NCBI RefSeq assembly: GCF_014656055.1
Contig: NZ_BNBR01000001.1
Location: 1,674,001 to 1,738,000 of the forward strand
Reading direction: 5' to 3'
Length of the DNA: 64,000 nt
Source: Streptomyces griseosporeus
GTDB taxonomy: Bacteria > Actinomycetota > Actinomycetes > Streptomycetales > Streptomycetaceae
Positions 1-7,597 of this stretch are shown piece by piece (the first letter of the stretch is position 1; the number at the start of each line of letters is the position of its first letter). The position numbers and the translations under genes are program-made. Below the pieces are notes generated by a model. That model saw only the letters and a list, made by a program, of their open reading frames with translations, had not been told where the DNA came from and made no database searches.

Positions 1-135
1 GGCCAGGTCCACCGGCAGGTCGGCGGTCAGCCGCTCCATGAGCAGCGGCCACACACGCACCGGTTCGCGTTCGGTGAGAATCGCCATCGCCAGATCGTGA
101 AGGAGCCGGGCATCACGCCCCGACAGAGCGGTCAC
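1..135 (-). CDS. N-terminal fragment of an unidentified protein, possibly a transcriptional regulator
   Basis: An open frame runs leftwards off the window edge from a GTG at 135. The codon nine positions upstream is an in-frame TGA and no other start codon lies between, so the start is well fixed. The visible 45 residues contain LSGRDARLLHDLAMAILTE and end within a Leu-rich helix. The amphipathic helical start resembles the leading part of LuxR-type or other helix-turn-helix regulators of Streptomyces, but no DNA-binding motif is visible, so this is a guess. It is transcribed divergently from the secreted repeat protein at 308. Confidence 0.5.
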   Translation of the reverse strand, partial: MTALSGRDARLLHDLAMAILTEREPVRVWPLLMERLTADLPVDLA

Positions 136-307
136 CCACGCAGTGTCCCCGATCGGTCAGGGCACCGCCAGGCGCATCGGGGGCTCAACCGGCGTACAGC
201 AATGCGGAGTTGTCCGTATGTCCCGCCCCCCGCGCCGGAGGCCAGCCTGGACCGACCAGGAGGCGGGCAGGGTGTCCGTCTCTCCGTCCGTTCCGGAGGT
301 CCCAGGC

Positions 308-886
308 ATGCGTACACCCATCCGTGGCCGGCTCGCGCCCGCAGCGGCCACCGACCGGAAGCCCCGGTTGCGCCGCCGTTTTCTGCTCGCCGCGCTCCTG
401 TTCACCGCAGTGGCGCTCACGGGGGCGCAGCAGGCGCCGCCGGCCCACGCCGTGACCTTCCAGCCGCTGCGCAGCTGGTGGAATGACGGACGCGGTGACA
501 ACTTCGCCACCGGAACGCCGGAGCAGGAGGCGAGCGCCCGGTCGGCGAACTACCGTTCGCTGCGCGTCGAGGCATGGCTGTGGCCGGACGACGGGGACAA
601 CACCCGGTCGGGGCTCTACCTGTTCTGGAACGCCGACCGGCAGGACTACTTCAGTACCGCGACCCGGCAGGGTGTCGACTCCGCCGTCAGCGCCGGATAC
701 CAGTACATCGGCGTCCAGGGCTACGTGCTGGGCCGGTACGAGGCCCACACCGTCCCCCTCCGCCAGTACTGGAGCGCCGACCGGCAGGACAACTTCCTCA
801 CCGCCACCCCGGAAGGCATCCGCGACGCCGTCGCCGCCGGCTACACGTTCGTCCGCATCGAGGGCTACGTGTACCCCGCCACGTGA
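308..886 (+). CDS. secreted protein with three DUF5648-like repeats
   Basis: This encodes 192 residues. The ATG at 308 is preceded at 8 nt by GGAGGT (294-299), which selects this start over in-frame starts further upstream. Residues 1-48 form a signal peptide: a basic stretch (RLRRRF), a hydrophobic core and an AHA cleavage site. The mature part is three repeats of about 45 residues, each with a core like RSWWNDGRGDNFATGTP, FWNADRQDYFSTATRQG or YWSADRQDNFLTATPEG and ending in R-x-EGYV or a close variant. This resembles the DUF5648 type of extracellular repeat, whose function is unknown. It lies next to a secreted-polysaccharide gene block, so a surface or sugar-binding role is possible but is only inferred. 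Confidence 0.75.
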   Translation: MRTPIRGRLAPAAATDRKPRLRRRFLLAALLFTAVALTGAQQAPPAHAVTFQPLRSWWNDGRGDNFATGTPEQEASARSANYRSLRVEAWLWPDDGDNTRSGLYLFWNADRQDYFSTATRQGVDSAVSAGYQYIGVQGYVLGRYEAHTVPLRQYWSADRQDNFLTATPEGIRDAVAAGYTFVRIEGYVYPAT

Positions 887-980
887 CCGGCCCGGCGCGC
901 GGCCGGTGCGCCGCGCGCCCACCGACCACCCCACGCCGGAGAGGGCCGCGCACGGCCCAGGACACACCGAGGACGGCACC

Positions 981-2918
981 ATGCCCGATCTTCCGACACC
1001 GGACGGCTCACCACCGGTGTTCGTGATCAACCTCGACCGGGACCACGAACGCCTGGCGGCCATGGCCGCGCGACTGGGCGCGTGGGGGGTCGAGTTCACC
1101 CGCTGGCCGGCCACGGACGGCCAGGCCCTGGCCGACGGCCCGCACCTGCCGGCCGCGGCCGAGTTCGACGGGGTCGCGCTGAGCGGCTTCGACCGTTTCG
1201 CACTGCCTGAAGCGGCGTGCGGGATCAGCCACATCAGGCTGTGGCGGATGCTCGTCGCACAGCGCGTTCCCTGGGCGGTCGTCCTGGAGGACGACGCGAG
1301 GCTGATCCGCCGACCGCCGTCCGGCATCGGCGCGTGGGGGCTGCCGCAGGACGCGGACATCGTGCTGCTCAGCGACCGCGCCGCCCCCGGAGCGGTACGG
1401 CGGGCAGGGGCTTCGGGATTCTCCTTTGCCGACGTCGTCGGCGGCGCGGGCACCGAGGGGTACCTCGTCTCCTGGGAGGGCGCGCGGCAGTTGCTCGCCG
1501 TGACGCGGCCGCTGCTCAACCCGCTCGACTTCCAGATGTACGCGCACTTCGCCTCCGTACGGCGCGCGGACACCTTCCCCCATCTGTGGTCGCTGCCCCG
1601 CAACGAGGCGGCGGACGGGACGGAGCTGAACGCCTACCGTCTCCTCCCGCCCCTGGTCGCCCACGCGGACACCCGGTCGAGCATCGGCAACGGCCGCCAC
1701 CGCAGGGCACGTTTCCTGTGCCGGGCCCTGCTGGGCCTCAACTTCGACACCGACGGCTCCTACCCCTACCGACCCCGGCCGCCGGCCGCGATCGCCGCGT
1801 CCACCCGGCCGGCGGCGGCACCTCCGGTCTCCGCCCCGGCGCGGGGCGGCGCGGGGGAAGCCGGCTTCGTCACCGGTGCCGACCTTTCCCACTGCCCGGA
1901 GGGTGCCGCGGCGCGCATGGCCCGGACGCTGGCCGAACACGGTGTCACCACGGCCAGGATCAGCTGCTGGGTTGCCGACGACAGCACCATGAACCTCGCC
2001 AGGACCGTGCGGCTGGCCACCGCCGCCACCCGCGCCGGCCTGGGGGTCCATCTGGTCCTGCATTACTCCGACACCTGGGCCGATCCCGGGCGGCAGAACA
2101 AGCCGGCGGCATGGCGGGGGCTCGGCATCGGCGCCCTGCGCTCCACCGTCCGCACCTATACGTCGGCCGTCCTCGCGCAACTCGCGGACCACGGTGCCCC
2201 GCCGGTGATCGTGCAACTCGGCAACGAGATCACCAATGGCCTGCTGTGGGCCGCGGAAGGTGAGGACCAGCGCGCGGGCGGACGCCTGCACCCGCCGGGC
2301 CGGGATCCGCACCCGGGTGGCGCCGGTGCCCACCCGTACTGGGAACGCGAGGACCAATGGGTGATCGTCGCCGAGCTGCTGAACGCGGCCTCGGCCGGCG
2401 TCCGCGCGGTCCTGCCCCGGGAGTGCCGCACCATGGTCCACCTCGACCGGGGCGCGGACATCGACGGAGCACGCTGGTGGCTGGAACACGCCACTCGGCA
2501 CGAGATCGGCTTCGACCTGATCGGCCTGTCGTTCCATCCCCTCTGGCACGACGACGCGACCCTCGACCGCCTGGGCCGGATCGCCGAACTGCACACCGCG
2601 TTCCCCGGCAAACCGGTGGTCGTCGCCGAGACGTCCCACCCCTACCGGGTGTTCCGGCACGACGGCCCGGTCCGCCGCACCGGTCCCGAGTTCCCCTTCA
2701 CCCCTGAGGGGCAGGCCGCGTTCCTGGCCGGGGCGCTGCGGACCGTGCGCGACGCGCCCAACGGGGCCGGGGTGATCTGGTGGGGCACCTGCTTCACCGG
2801 CGATCAGGTCGAGAACGGGGTGGACGCCTTCTACGCCCAGGCGCTCTTCGACGCCGCGGGCACACCTCTGCCCGCCCTCGCCGCCTTCCGCGCGGCCCGG
2901 CGGCACCACGGCGAATGA
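981..2918 (+). CDS. fusion of family 25 glycosyltransferase and GH53 endo-beta-1,4-galactanase
   Basis: This encodes 645 residues; the ATG at 981 has GAGGA upstream. Residues 10-260 match family 25 glycosyltransferases (LPS/collagen type): VFVINLDRDHERL at the start, a helix CGISHIRLWRML, and the acidic VVLEDDARL (E103-D105). After an Ala/Pro linker, residues 295-640 match GH53 arabinogalactan endo-1,4-galactanase: YSDTWADPG (362-370), QLGNEITNGLLW with the acid/base E416, and VVVAETSHP with the nucleophile E550. No signal peptide is visible, which is odd because GH53 enzymes normally act outside the cell. One reading frame covers both domains without a break. Neighbouring genes also target rhamnogalacturonan side chains. 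The GH53 assignment is firm and the GT25 assignment is good. Confidence 0.85.
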   Translation: MPDLPTPDGSPPVFVINLDRDHERLAAMAARLGAWGVEFTRWPATDGQALADGPHLPAAAEFDGVALSGFDRFALPEAACGISHIRLWRMLVAQRVPWAVVLEDDARLIRRPPSGIGAWGLPQDADIVLLSDRAAPGAVRRAGASGFSFADVVGGAGTEGYLVSWEGARQLLAVTRPLLNPLDFQMYAHFASVRRADTFPHLWSLPRNEAADGTELNAYRLLPPLVAHADTRSSIGNGRHRRARFLCRALLGLNFDTDGSYPYRPRPPAAIAASTRPAAAPPVSAPARGGAGEAGFVTGADLSHCPEGAAARMARTLAEHGVTTARISCWVADDSTMNLARTVRLATAATRAGLGVHLVLHYSDTWADPGRQNKPAAWRGLGIGALRSTVRTYTSAVLAQLADHGAPPVIVQLGNEITNGLLWAAEGEDQRAGGRLHPPGRDPHPGGAGAHPYWEREDQWVIVAELLNAASAGVRAVLPRECRTMVHLDRGADIDGARWWLEHATRHEIGFDLIGLSFHPLWHDDATLDRLGRIAELHTAFPGKPVVVAETSHPYRVFRHDGPVRRTGPEFPFTPEGQAAFLAGALRTVRDAPNGAGVIWWGTCFTGDQVENGVDAFYAQALFDAAGTPLPALAAFRAARRHHGE

Positions 2919-2982
2919 GTCACGGATCCCGAGCGCCCGCCGGTCAGGCCAGGTCACGTCCTCCCCGGCTCGACGGCATGCG

Positions 2983-3588
2983 TCAGACGACGCTGTCCAG
3001 AGCCGGCGCGAGGACGGCGAACGCCTCGTCGGTCAGGGCGGCGGGGTCCTGGTCGCCCTCGCCCGCGCTCCAGCGTTGCAGCACGGTGTCGAACGCGGTG
3101 AGCGCCGCTCCGGCGGCGAGTTGCGGGTAGAGGCCGGCCGGGCCGAGGCCGAGCCGCCGGGTCAGTTCCTCGGCCAGCGCGTCGCGCCACTGCGCCTGGC
3201 GTTCCAGGAAGCGCGCGAGCAGGGCCGGTGTGCCGAGGATCAACCGGATGACGCGCAGGGTCTGTTCGCCGTGGCCGGCGCACGCGTCGACGGCGGACCA
3301 GACGGTGTGCCGCAGCGCCACGGACGGCGGCTCCTGCGCGGGACGCTCCGCGAGCGCCGCCCGCATCCCGGTGCCCATCTCGCCCAGGAACTGGACGACG
3401 ACGTCCTCCTTGGAGGCGAAGTAGCGGAAGAAGGTCCGCTTGGACACGCCGGCCGCGCCCACGATGTCGTCGACCGTGACCGCGTCGAACCCCTTGCGGG
3501 CCAGCAGATCCAGCGCGGCCCTGGTCAGTTCGTCCGCGACCAGCTGCCGTTTGCGCTGGGCCAGGGTCGGTTCGGGTCGGGCGGTCAT
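2983..3588 (-). CDS. TetR family transcriptional regulator
   Basis: This encodes 201 residues with an N-terminal TetR helix-turn-helix at about residues 15-60, including VDDIVGAAGVSKRTFFRYF followed by ASKEDV. The C-terminal ligand domain is of a general type. The ATG at 3588 follows a perfect TAGGAT -10 box (3595-3600 on the opposite strand) by 6 nt, so the transcript is probably leaderless. It is divergent from the SDR gene at 3671. A 15-bp palindrome (3636-3650) lies between them and is the likely operator, so this protein probably represses the SDR gene and perhaps itself. Confidence 0.9.
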   Translation of the reverse strand: MTARPEPTLAQRKRQLVADELTRAALDLLARKGFDAVTVDDIVGAAGVSKRTFFRYFASKEDVVVQFLGEMGTGMRAALAERPAQEPPSVALRHTVWSAVDACAGHGEQTLRVIRLILGTPALLARFLERQAQWRDALAEELTRRLGLGPAGLYPQLAAGAALTAFDTVLQRWSAGEGDQDPAALTDEAFAVLAPALDSVV

Positions 3589-3634
3589 GGCGCCATCCTA
3601 TAAGCGATGTCATGGGTGGCACTTGAGCGCATGC

Positions 3635-3663
3635 TTGACACCAAGTGTCATTAGGGGCATGTT
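3635..3663 (+). promoter_or_regulatory. promoter of the SDR gene with TetR-type operator
   Basis: A consensus -35 TTGACA (3635-3640) is followed after 17 bp by a weak -10 at 3658-3663, 7 nt before the ATG at 3671. The -35 overlaps a perfect dyad, TGACAC-CAA-GTGTCA (3636-3650), which also fills part of the spacer. A repressor bound there would block RNA polymerase. The divergent TetR gene is the obvious candidate. The dyad is seen directly; its use is inferred. Confidence 0.6.
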
Positions 3664-3670
3664 GTGCCGC

Positions 3671-4609
3671 ATGGGGAACGGACAGAAGGACACCAGCGGC
3701 GCGGAGCACGTGCCCGACCAGACCGGCCGGACGTTCGTCGTCACCGGCGCCAACAGCGGCCTCGGGCTCGCGACTACCCGTGCGCTGGCCCGCCGGGGCG
3801 CCCGCGTGGTCCTGGCCGTCCGCGACGAGAGCAAGGGGCGGCGGGCCGTCGCCGGGATCACGGCCGAAGTGCCGGACGCCCGTCTGGAGGTGCGTTCGCT
3901 CGACCTGGCGGACCTGGACTCGGTCCGTGCCTTCGCCGACCGTCTGCACGCGGACGGTCCACGACCGGACGTCCTCGTCAACAACGCGGGGGTGATGGCC
4001 CCGCCGCGCACCCTCAGCGCCCAGGGCCACGAGCTGCAGTTCGCCGCGAACCACCTCGGCCACTTCGCCCTCACGGGCCTGCTGCTCGGCCTGCTCACCG
4101 AGGGCAGGGACCCACGCGTGGTCACCGTGACGTCCCTGAACCACCGTCAGGGCCGTCTCGACTTCGACGATCTGCACGGTGAGCGCGGCTATGCCCCGAT
4201 GCGGTTCTACAACCGGTCGAAGCTCGCCAACGCCGTCTTCGGCCACGAGCTGCACCGGCGGCTCGACGCCGCCGGCAGCCCGGTGCGCAGCCTGCTCGCC
4301 CACCCCGGGTACACCGCCACCAGCCTCCAGACGAGCGCGCCCACCGGCCTGGTGCGGTTCCTCTTCGGACGCCTCCTCACCCCGCTCGCCCAGTCCCCCG
4401 ACCGGGGCGCGCTGCCCCAGCTGTACGCGGCGACCCGCCCGGACGCGGGGAGCGGGCAGTTCTTCGGGCCGGGCGGCCCGGCCGAACTGCGCGGCGCGCC
4501 CCGCCGGGTGCTGCTCGCGCCGGCCGCCACCGACGCCGGGACGGGCCGACGGCTGTGGGAGGTCTCGGAGCGGCTGACCGGCGTACGGTTCCCCCTGCCG
4601 GTGGCGTGA
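3671..4609 (+). CDS. short-chain dehydrogenase/reductase (retinol dehydrogenase-like)
   Basis: This encodes 312 residues from the ATG at 3671; another in-frame ATG lies at 3659. The first is preferred because it sits 7 nt after the -10 position of a TTGACA promoter. The Rossmann motif TGANSGLG is at 25-32, NNAG follows the fourth strand, and the active-site pair is Y180 and K184 in FYNRSK. The long form with an HLGHFALT stretch is typical of the oxidoreductase subgroup annotated as retinol dehydrogenase/WW-domain oxidoreductase-like in actinobacteria. NAD(P)(H) use is expected; the substrate is unknown. It is divergent from and probably controlled by the TetR gene at 3588. Confidence 0.9.
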   Translation: MGNGQKDTSGAEHVPDQTGRTFVVTGANSGLGLATTRALARRGARVVLAVRDESKGRRAVAGITAEVPDARLEVRSLDLADLDSVRAFADRLHADGPRPDVLVNNAGVMAPPRTLSAQGHELQFAANHLGHFALTGLLLGLLTEGRDPRVVTVTSLNHRQGRLDFDDLHGERGYAPMRFYNRSKLANAVFGHELHRRLDAAGSPVRSLLAHPGYTATSLQTSAPTGLVRFLFGRLLTPLAQSPDRGALPQLYAATRPDAGSGQFFGPGGPAELRGAPRRVLLAPAATDAGTGRRLWEVSERLTGVRFPLPVA

Positions 4610-4670
4610 CCGGGGCGCACGCCGGGTTCCGGTCGGGCACCCTGCGTCCGGTCAGGGCACCCCGGGGCTC

Positions 4671-5720
4671 TCAGCCCTCCGCCCGCACCAGCCCCGCCGG
4701 AACCAGGTGCTGGGCGAGGAGCTCGTCCCGGACCAGACCGGCGTAGACCGTGGCGCCGTGGACCGAGGTGTGCGTGTTGTCGCGCTTCTCGTTGGAGAGG
4801 TAGAGCGCCTTGGAGCCCTCCACGCCCAGGGACTCCACCAGCGCCTTGGTCTTCGCGGTGAGGTCGATCAGCGGGACGCCCTCGGCGGCGGCGACGGAGC
4901 GGATGACGGCCGGGTGGTCCACCCCGAGGCCGTTGACCAGCAGGGCGGTGTTGTTGTCCAGGGTGCCGTCGGAGTTGAACCAGCGGCGGACGATGGGCGT
5001 CACGAGGACGGGCTCGCCGCCCCGCGCCCGGACGCCGTCGACCAGCGTCTCCAGGTTGGCCCGGTAGGTCGCCGCGTCCGTCGTCTTGTCGTTGTGGGCG
5101 AGCTGGACCAGCACCAGGTCGCCGGGGCGGATCAGCGGCTCGACGGTGGCCCACAGCTGCGGGTTCTGCAGATAGCTGACCGTGCTCTCGCCGGAGTCCG
5201 CGTAGTTGGCGACGGACAGGCCCTTGCGCAGGTACTGCGGCAGCTGCTGACCCCAGCCCGAGTACGGGTCGCCGGGCTGGTCGCAGACCGTGGAGTCGCC
5301 GACGAGGAAGAGCCGGCGGGCGTGCCGGGCGGGGGTGACCCGGATGTCCGCGAGGGCCGGGGCGCCGCCGCCGATCGTCAGGTCGAGGCCGGGAGTCCCC
5401 GCAGGGCCGGTGGGCTCTCCCTCGGGGGTGCGGACGTTCACCGTGAAGCTGCGGGCGGCGCGTTCGCCGGCCGCCACGGCCGTCTCGGGCAGCAGGGAGC
5501 GCCTGGTCTCCCCGCCGAGGCCGGTGCGGGAGGCGGCGTCACCGCCGAGGAGGACCTGGACGTCGTACGTGCCGGGCGGGACGTCGAAGTGGCAGGCGGT
5601 GGCGGTGCAGTGGTCGAGGCCGAGGGGGCGCGGCGCGTCCCCGGCGGCCCGCGCCGGTACGGCGGTCAGGGCGGTGGTCAGGGACAGCGCCGCCAGCACG
5701 GCGAGGTTGAAACGTCTCAC
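4671..5720 (-). CDS. secreted SGNH esterase, rhamnogalacturonan acetylesterase (CE12)-like
   Basis: This encodes 349 residues. The GTG at 5720 is chosen because GGAGGA lies 7 nt upstream (5728-5733). Residues 1-26 are a signal peptide ending ARA. Residues 35-130 form a beta-rich N-terminal domain with PPGTYDVQVLLGG, as in two-domain CE12 esterases. The SGNH hydrolase domain follows: nucleophile S143 in LVGDST, Asn in LAHNDKT, and the D314-H317 pair in RDNTH. CE12 enzymes remove acetyl groups from the galacturonate of the rhamnogalacturonan backbone. The divergent neighbour is a rhamnogalacturonan lyase, which supports that substrate. Confidence 0.88.
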   Translation of the reverse strand: MRRFNLAVLAALSLTTALTAVPARAAGDAPRPLGLDHCTATACHFDVPPGTYDVQVLLGGDAASRTGLGGETRRSLLPETAVAAGERAARSFTVNVRTPEGEPTGPAGTPGLDLTIGGGAPALADIRVTPARHARRLFLVGDSTVCDQPGDPYSGWGQQLPQYLRKGLSVANYADSGESTVSYLQNPQLWATVEPLIRPGDLVLVQLAHNDKTTDAATYRANLETLVDGVRARGGEPVLVTPIVRRWFNSDGTLDNNTALLVNGLGVDHPAVIRSVAAAEGVPLIDLTAKTKALVESLGVEGSKALYLSNEKRDNTHTSVHGATVYAGLVRDELLAQHLVPAGLVRAEG

Positions 5721-5774
5721 GTACGGCTCCTCCGTCGGCAACAGGGCTGGGCGGCTGGACCGTACCGCTTACGA

Positions 5775-5786
5775 CAAGCGCTTTCT
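5775..5786 (+). promoter_or_regulatory. LacI-type operator candidate between acetylesterase and lyase genes
   Basis: CAAGCGCTTTCT contains the palindrome AAGCGCTT, the centre of many LacI-family operators. The same 12 bases occur at 13307-13318, directly after the -10 box of the lacI gene. It lies in the 190-bp region between the divergent acetylesterase (5720) and lyase (5911) genes, so one site could control both. Binding by this LacI is inferred. Confidence 0.65.
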
Positions 5787-5828
5787 AGACCCGTGGCAGA
5801 TTTTGCCCGTCGCTCAACCACAGCTCCG

Positions 5829-5847
5829 TGAAAGGGCTTTCGCGAAA
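5829..5847 (+). promoter_or_regulatory. second dyad upstream of the rhamnogalacturonan lyase gene
   Basis: GAAAG-GG-CTTTC (5830-5841) overlaps the perfect 10-bp palindrome TTTCGCGAAA (5838-5847). Its CTTTC half is shared with the AAGCGCTTTC element 50 bp upstream, so it may be a second, weaker operator for the same regulator. No clear -10 box was identified nearby. Confidence 0.4.
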
Positions 5848-5910
5848 TCGATTCAACTGTCACGCTGCCAGACACCCGCAACCCCGCACGCCCCGAAGGA
5901 GGGCACCCGT

Positions 5911-7590
5911 ATGCCCGGATCCGTGAACCGACCGGTCCGCCGCCGCACCCTCGTCCTCGGCTCCGCGGCCGCCGCCGGCGCGGCCGCCCTCGGCGGTCCG
6001 CTCGCCCCGGCCGCGTCGGCGGCGGGCTTCGGCTGGAGCGACGACGGCGCGAACTACGTCGTCGACACCGGAGCCAACCTCGTCTTCAAGGTCAGCAAGA
6101 CCAACGGCGACCTGACTTCGCTCGTCTACCGGGGCACCGAGTACCAGGGCTACGGCGGCAAGAACTCCCACATCGAGTCCGGTCTCGGCACCTCCACCGT
6201 GACGCTGAAGCAGTCCGGCTCGACGATCCTGATCTCCGTCGCGTACGGCACGCTGCGGCACTACTACGCGGCCCGCAGCGGCGAGAACAACATCTACCTG
6301 TGGACCAACAAGGCCGACACCTCGGTCAGCGCCACCCGGTTCATCCTGCGCGTCAAGGCGGGCCTGTTCCTCAACGACGAGCCCGACTCCTACACCTACG
6401 CGCCGACCACCGTCGAGGCCTCCGACGTGTTCCGCAAGGCGGACGGGCAGACCCGCTCCAAGCACTACTCCAGGCTGCGCGTCATCGACTACGACCACGT
6501 CGGCTGGAGCACCGGAACCGTCGGCTTGTGGATCGTCCGCAGCAACCACGAGAAGGCGTCCGGCGGCCCCTTCTACCGTTCCCTGCTGCGCCACCAGAGC
6601 GCCGACGGCGGCGGCCTGTACGAGATCCTGTACTACGGCGAGAACCAGACGGAGGCCCAGCGCTTCGGGCTCCAGGGCCCGTACGTCATCGCCCTCACCG
6701 ACGGCGGCGCGCCCTCGCCGTCGCTGTACCACGGCGCCCTGACGACGCCCTGGGCGGACGGGCTCGGCATCGCCGGGTACGTCCCGGCGAGCGGGCGCGG
6801 CCGGGTCGCGGGCGTGGGCATCGCAGGGCGGAACACGGCGTACCCGTACACGGTCGGGCTGGCCAACCCGGAGGCGCAGTACTGGACGCCGGCGCGGGCC
6901 TCGGACGGCTGGTTCTCGCTGGCGGGAGTGCTGCCGGGGACGTACACGCTCACCGTGTACAAGGGCGAACTGGCGGTGTACACCACGTCGGTGACCGTGG
7001 CCGCGGGTGCGACGACGACCCTGAACACGATCACCGTGCCGTCCTCCGGCGACCCGGGCAACGCGAGCGCGATCTGGCGGATCGGCCAGTGGGACGGCAC
7101 GCCGGGCGGGTTCAAGAACGCCGCCCTGATGACGTACGCCCATCCGTCGGACGTACGGGCCGCGTCCTGGACCGGGAACGTCGTCGTCGGCAGCGGCACC
7201 GAGACCTCGTCGTTCCCCTGCTATCTGTGGAAGGACGTCAACAGCGGCATCCTCGTGCACTTCCGGCTCACCGCCGCGCAGGCCGCCGCCGCGCACATCC
7301 TGCGCATCGGCGTGACGACGGCCTACGCCAACGGCCGGCCGCAGGTCACCGTCAACGACGCCTGGACCTCCGCCGTCCCCTCGCCGCCCGTCCAGCCGAG
7401 CACCCGGTCGCTGACCGTGGGCTCCTACCGGGGCAACAACCACACCTTCACGTACAGCGTCCCGGCGTCCGCGTGGCTGACGGACACCAGCCGGTACAAC
7501 ACGCTGCGGATCGATGTGGTGAGCGGTTCGGGGACGACGTCCTACCTCAGCGCGGGCACGGCGATCGACGCCATCGACCTGCTGGCCTGA
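5911..7590 (+). CDS. secreted rhamnogalacturonan lyase, PL4 family
   Basis: This encodes 559 residues from the ATG at 5911, with GAAGGAGGG 7 nt upstream. A Tat-type signal (RRRTLVLGSAAAAGAAALGG) ends near residue 38. The protein follows the PL4 three-domain order: an N-terminal beta-sandwich catalytic domain (about 40-310, with GFGWSDDGANYVVDTGANL and the Tyr- and His-rich core), a fibronectin-like domain (about 310-390, VLPGTYTLTVYKGELA), and a C-terminal jelly-roll carbohydrate-binding domain (about 395-555, IWRIGQWDGTPGGFKNA). PL4 enzymes cut the Rha-GalUA backbone of rhamnogalacturonan I by beta-elimination. It is divergent from the CE12-like esterase, which would deacetylate the same backbone. 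Confidence 0.92.
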   Translation: MPGSVNRPVRRRTLVLGSAAAAGAAALGGPLAPAASAAGFGWSDDGANYVVDTGANLVFKVSKTNGDLTSLVYRGTEYQGYGGKNSHIESGLGTSTVTLKQSGSTILISVAYGTLRHYYAARSGENNIYLWTNKADTSVSATRFILRVKAGLFLNDEPDSYTYAPTTVEASDVFRKADGQTRSKHYSRLRVIDYDHVGWSTGTVGLWIVRSNHEKASGGPFYRSLLRHQSADGGGLYEILYYGENQTEAQRFGLQGPYVIALTDGGAPSPSLYHGALTTPWADGLGIAGYVPASGRGRVAGVGIAGRNTAYPYTVGLANPEAQYWTPARASDGWFSLAGVLPGTYTLTVYKGELAVYTTSVTVAAGATTTLNTITVPSSGDPGNASAIWRIGQWDGTPGGFKNAALMTYAHPSDVRAASWTGNVVVGSGTETSSFPCYLWKDVNSGILVHFRLTAAQAAAAHILRIGVTTAYANGRPQVTVNDAWTSAVPSPPVQPSTRSLTVGSYRGNNHTFTYSVPASAWLTDTSRYNTLRIDVVSGSGTTSYLSAGTAIDAIDLLA

Positions 7591-7597
7591 CCGGTCC

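Noticed and set aside
4610..4670. Possible bidirectional terminator between the SDR and acetylesterase genes
   Set aside because: GGGCACCC occurs twice but as a direct repeat, and only weak inverted pairing exists.
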